A stretch of 64,000 bases of DNA, from the NCBI GenBank assembly GCA_013416455.1, contig JACCES010000002.1, positions 310,001-374,000 of the forward strand, written 5' to 3'. Below, piece after piece: positions 61,829-64,000 of this stretch. This DNA is from Alcaligenaceae bacterium. Lineage in GTDB: Bacteria; Pseudomonadota; Gammaproteobacteria; Burkholderiales; Burkholderiaceae_B. Numbering within the stretch: the first letter of the stretch is position 1; each line of letters starts with the position of its first letter. A model generated the notes under the pieces. That model saw nothing but the letters and a program-made list of their open reading frames with translations, was not told where the DNA came from and ran no database searches. Position numbers and translations under genes: made by a program.

Positions 61829-63058
61829 ATGGCGTACGATATTGGCGAGGCGCTCAACATCGCCGATCTGCGGAATGCGGCGCGGAAAGCATTGCCGAAA
61901 GGCCTTTTTGAGTTTGTTCTGCGGGGAACCGAGGACGAGATCGCCCTGAGACGGAACAGGGCGCGTTTCGATGCGATTTCCATGCGGCCGCGCGTCCTGG
62001 TGGATGTATCGGAAAGAAGCCAGGCGCACGCCTTCTTCGGAAAGCCCAGCACCATGCCGATTGCGATTGCGCCGACCGGGGCGGCGGGGCTGCTCTGGTT
62101 CGACGGCGAAATCGCGGTCGCCAGGGCGGCCGCCAGCGCCGGCATTCCGTTCACGCTTTCAACGGCGTCCATTGTGTCGATGGAGCGGGTGGCGGAAGAG
62201 GCCGGAGGCTGTCTGTGGTTCCAGCTCTATATGCTGCCGGAGCGGCGGATGTCGCATCAGTTGGTCGAGCGCGCCCGGGCCGCGGGTTATGAAGGCCTGG
62301 TGGTCACCGTCGACACCGCGGCCACGCCCAACCGCGAATACAACCGGCGCAACGGCTTTTCATTGCCCATGCGTCTGACCCGGCGGAATGTGTGGGATGT
62401 GGCGAGGCATCCGGGCTGGTTCTTCAAGGTGTTCTTGCGCTATCTGCTGCGGTCCGGCATTCCGATGCTGGAAAACTATCCCGACGAATTGCGCCTGAAA
62501 CTTACCGAAAAAACCGATGGCCGACGCGGCCTGCCCAAGAGCGATTCGCTCGATTGGAACGACCTGCGCGAATTGCGCAAGATGTGGAAGGGCCCCCTGA
62601 TGGTGAAAGGCATCCTCAATCCCGAGGATGCGGCATTGGCGGCTGACTGCGGCGCCGAAGCGGTGATCGTGTCGAATCACGGGGGCCGCAACCTCGATTG
62701 TTCGATGGCGCCCATCGAAGCGCTTCCGGCCGTTGTCGATCGGGTCGGCAAGCGTGTGGACGTCATGGTCGACAGCGGGTTCGAGCGCGGCGGCGATGTG
62801 GTCAAGGCGCTGGCGCTGGGAGCCAAGGGCGTGTTCGTCGGGCGTGCGCCATTGTGGGGTGTATCGGTTGCCGGCGAGGCGGGCGCCGGCCGGGCCATTG
62901 CCATCCTGCACGAAGAGATCGATCGGGTGCTGGCCTTTGCCGGCTGCCCCGCGATCGATGCGCTGGACCGGTCCATCCTCCAGTTGACACCCGGTTTCGG
63001 CGGGTGGACCCCCGCCGCGGAGGCGCCGCCGGTGTCCTCCGTTCCGCTCGTTGCCTGA
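61829..63058 (+). CDS. FMN-dependent alpha-hydroxy acid dehydrogenase, mandelate-dehydrogenase-like
   Basis: A 409-aa TIM-barrel flavoprotein. Catalytic His284 and Arg287 are in VSNHGGRNLDCS, Lys260 is in MVKGILNPEDA, and the FMN-phosphate segment is DSGFERGGDVVKALALGA. The sequence after the His motif (NLDCSMAPIEAL, then VDSGFERGGD) resembles P. putida MdlB, an (S)-mandelate dehydrogenase, more than lactate oxidases. A membrane-contact loop (residues about 175-235) is present, so it likely feeds electrons to the quinone pool. It oxidises an (S)-2-hydroxy acid to the 2-oxo acid. Confidence 0.87.
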   Translation: MAYDIGEALNIADLRNAARKALPKGLFEFVLRGTEDEIALRRNRARFDAISMRPRVLVDVSERSQAHAFFGKPSTMPIAIAPTGAAGLLWFDGEIAVARAAASAGIPFTLSTASIVSMERVAEEAGGCLWFQLYMLPERRMSHQLVERARAAGYEGLVVTVDTAATPNREYNRRNGFSLPMRLTRRNVWDVARHPGWFFKVFLRYLLRSGIPMLENYPDELRLKLTEKTDGRRGLPKSDSLDWNDLRELRKMWKGPLMVKGILNPEDAALAADCGAEAVIVSNHGGRNLDCSMAPIEALPAVVDRVGKRVDVMVDSGFERGGDVVKALALGAKGVFVGRAPLWGVSVAGEAGAGRAIAILHEEIDRVLAFAGCPAIDALDRSILQLTPGFGGWTPAAEAPPVSSVPLVA

Positions 63059-63092
63059 TTGAGGCAAGAATTTTCAAGGGAGACGTTTCATC

Positions 63093-63950
63093 ATGGCTTT
63101 GAGTTTCAAGCAGATTGGCAACACGTTTGCCGCGGAAGTGCGGGATATCGACCTGCACGCCGGGATCGATCAGAGCATCGTCGATCAGATTGAGCACGGG
63201 CTGGCCACTTACGGGGTGTTGATCTTCCGTGACCAGAACCTGGACGACGACAGCCAGCAGGCATTCATCCAGCAGTTCGGGCCGCCGTTCGAGACCAAGC
63301 TGAAAGAGATCAGCGCGGGACATCCGCACTTCTATGACATAGGGAATGTCGACCCTGAAGGCAAGCCGATTGCCGAAGACAGTGTCCGCGGCATGTACAT
63401 GCTTGCCAACCTGCTCTGGCATACCGACGGCTCGCAGGCGCAGCCGCCCATCCGGCTGACGGCATTGCATGCGCGAGTGCTGCCGCCGGTTCCGCCGCCC
63501 ACCGAATATGCCGACATGCGGGGCGCCTGGGACGCCCTGCCCGCCGAACTGCGGCGCGAAATCGATGAACTGGCGGTCGAGCACAGTGTGTACTGGTCCC
63601 GCCAGAAGATCGGCATGTCGATGAAGGATTTCAGCGAGGAAACACTGAAAACCCGCCAGCCCGTGGTGCATCCCCTGGTACGGACCAATAAGCTGACCGG
63701 CAGAAAATCCCTGTACCTGGCTTCACACGCATCGCACGTGATCGGGTGGCCGGTCGAGAAGGGGCGCGCCCTGATCGAGGAACTGACCGAGCACGCCACT
63801 CAGCCGGAATTCGTCTATGCGCATCAGTGGCGGGACAGGGATCTCGTCATGTGGGATGACAGCTGGACGATGCATCGCTCCACCCCCTACGACGGTCCTC
63901 ATCCGCGCAAGCTGCGGTGGTGCGGCGTCCGGGAACTCGAAGCCGTTTAA
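63093..63950 (+). CDS. TfdA/TauD-family Fe(II)/2-oxoglutarate dioxygenase
   Basis: A 285-aa dioxygenase. The Fe ligands are His110 and Asp112 in NLLWHTDGS and His261 in DDSWTMHRST; the 2-oxoglutarate-binding Arg is in PRKLRW near residue 275. HARVLPPVPPPTEYADMRGAWDALP matches the TfdA subgroup (2,4-D and phenoxypropionate oxygenases) more closely than TauD. It may cleave an ether or hydroxylate next to a carboxylate, giving a 2-hydroxy acid that the upstream dehydrogenase could handle. It follows that gene by 34 bp. Confidence 0.88.
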   Translation: MALSFKQIGNTFAAEVRDIDLHAGIDQSIVDQIEHGLATYGVLIFRDQNLDDDSQQAFIQQFGPPFETKLKEISAGHPHFYDIGNVDPEGKPIAEDSVRGMYMLANLLWHTDGSQAQPPIRLTALHARVLPPVPPPTEYADMRGAWDALPAELRREIDELAVEHSVYWSRQKIGMSMKDFSEETLKTRQPVVHPLVRTNKLTGRKSLYLASHASHVIGWPVEKGRALIEELTEHATQPEFVYAHQWRDRDLVMWDDSWTMHRSTPYDGPHPRKLRWCGVRELEAV

Positions 63951-63993
63951 CGCGACGGACGGGGGCCGGCTTCGATACATGGAGCGCCAACAT

Positions 63994-64000
63994 ATGGATC
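63994..64000 (+). CDS. Possible start of the next gene (truncated by the window)
   Basis: ATG at 63994 with GGAG 9 nt upstream, 43 bp after the dioxygenase stop. Only two codons are visible, so this is a guess from signal spacing. Confidence 0.3.

Overview
The window is high-GC chromosomal DNA of a betaproteobacterium, most likely family Alcaligenaceae (Bordetella, Achromobacter or Pusillimonas type). The grounds are gene order and family type: glnS-minC-minD-minE, a RisA/RisS-like two-component pair, dusB-fis-purH-ruvC-ruvA, a PHB phasin, and Bug-type tricarboxylate-transport receptors without membrane partners. I see no insertion sequence, prophage, CRISPR array or rRNA. One tRNA gene (Cys) is present.

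Positions 1 to about 44300 are mostly housekeeping. In order: the end of a glycine-zipper protein; dgt; glnS-minCDE (minus); a divergent cydAB-like pair (plus); risA-risS (minus); an unknown outer-membrane protein and recQ (plus); ruvB (minus); a threonine/serine dehydratase (plus); ubiH-dusB-fis-purH-ruvC-ruvA (minus); a structured 490-bp intergenic region leading to a small MgtC-tail-like gene; a CtaG-like membrane protein and a BepA-like protease; yheT, a zinc-finger gene and ilvE; azlCD; an RhlE-like helicase; a thioredoxin-like gene; an EI24-type membrane protein with a CinA-like domain protein; an IclR regulator; a Bug receptor; a phasin with a clear promoter and terminator; a minus-strand run of unknown gene-nudix-aat-bpt-pyrD; tRNA-Cys; an exported methyltransferase-like protein; TetR; a ParB-like orphan; a thioesterase with an MFS exporter; and a peroxiredoxin-like protein.

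Positions 44663-58309 are accessory and the most interesting block. A FadR-subfamily GntR regulator is followed by an AT-rich promoter carrying three TGGTNNACCA-like operators. Then eleven co-directional genes follow: acyl-CoA dehydrogenase, BKACE (DUF849), alpha-methylacyl-CoA racemase, enoyl-CoA hydratase, HMG-CoA-lyase-like enzyme, Bug receptor, MmgE/PrpD, a second crotonase, acyl-CoA ligase, a 4-hydroxybutyrate-CoA-transferase-like enzyme, and a nitroreductase. The set reads as uptake, CoA activation, stereo-inversion, beta-oxidation and C-C cleavage of a methyl-branched carboxylic acid. There is no thiolase and no 3-hydroxyacyl-CoA dehydrogenase; cleavage would be by the lyase or BKACE.

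Positions 58529-64000 hold a hemolysin-III protein, two FMN-binding split-barrel proteins, a HutC-type GntR regulator, a mandelate-dehydrogenase-like flavoenzyme behind a perfect 16-bp palindrome, and a TfdA-type dioxygenase. This looks like a second small catabolic module.

The other standout is the cydA-like gene at 5688-7022. By eye alignment, every canonical haem ligand and proton-channel glutamate of cytochrome bd is replaced while the fold is kept.
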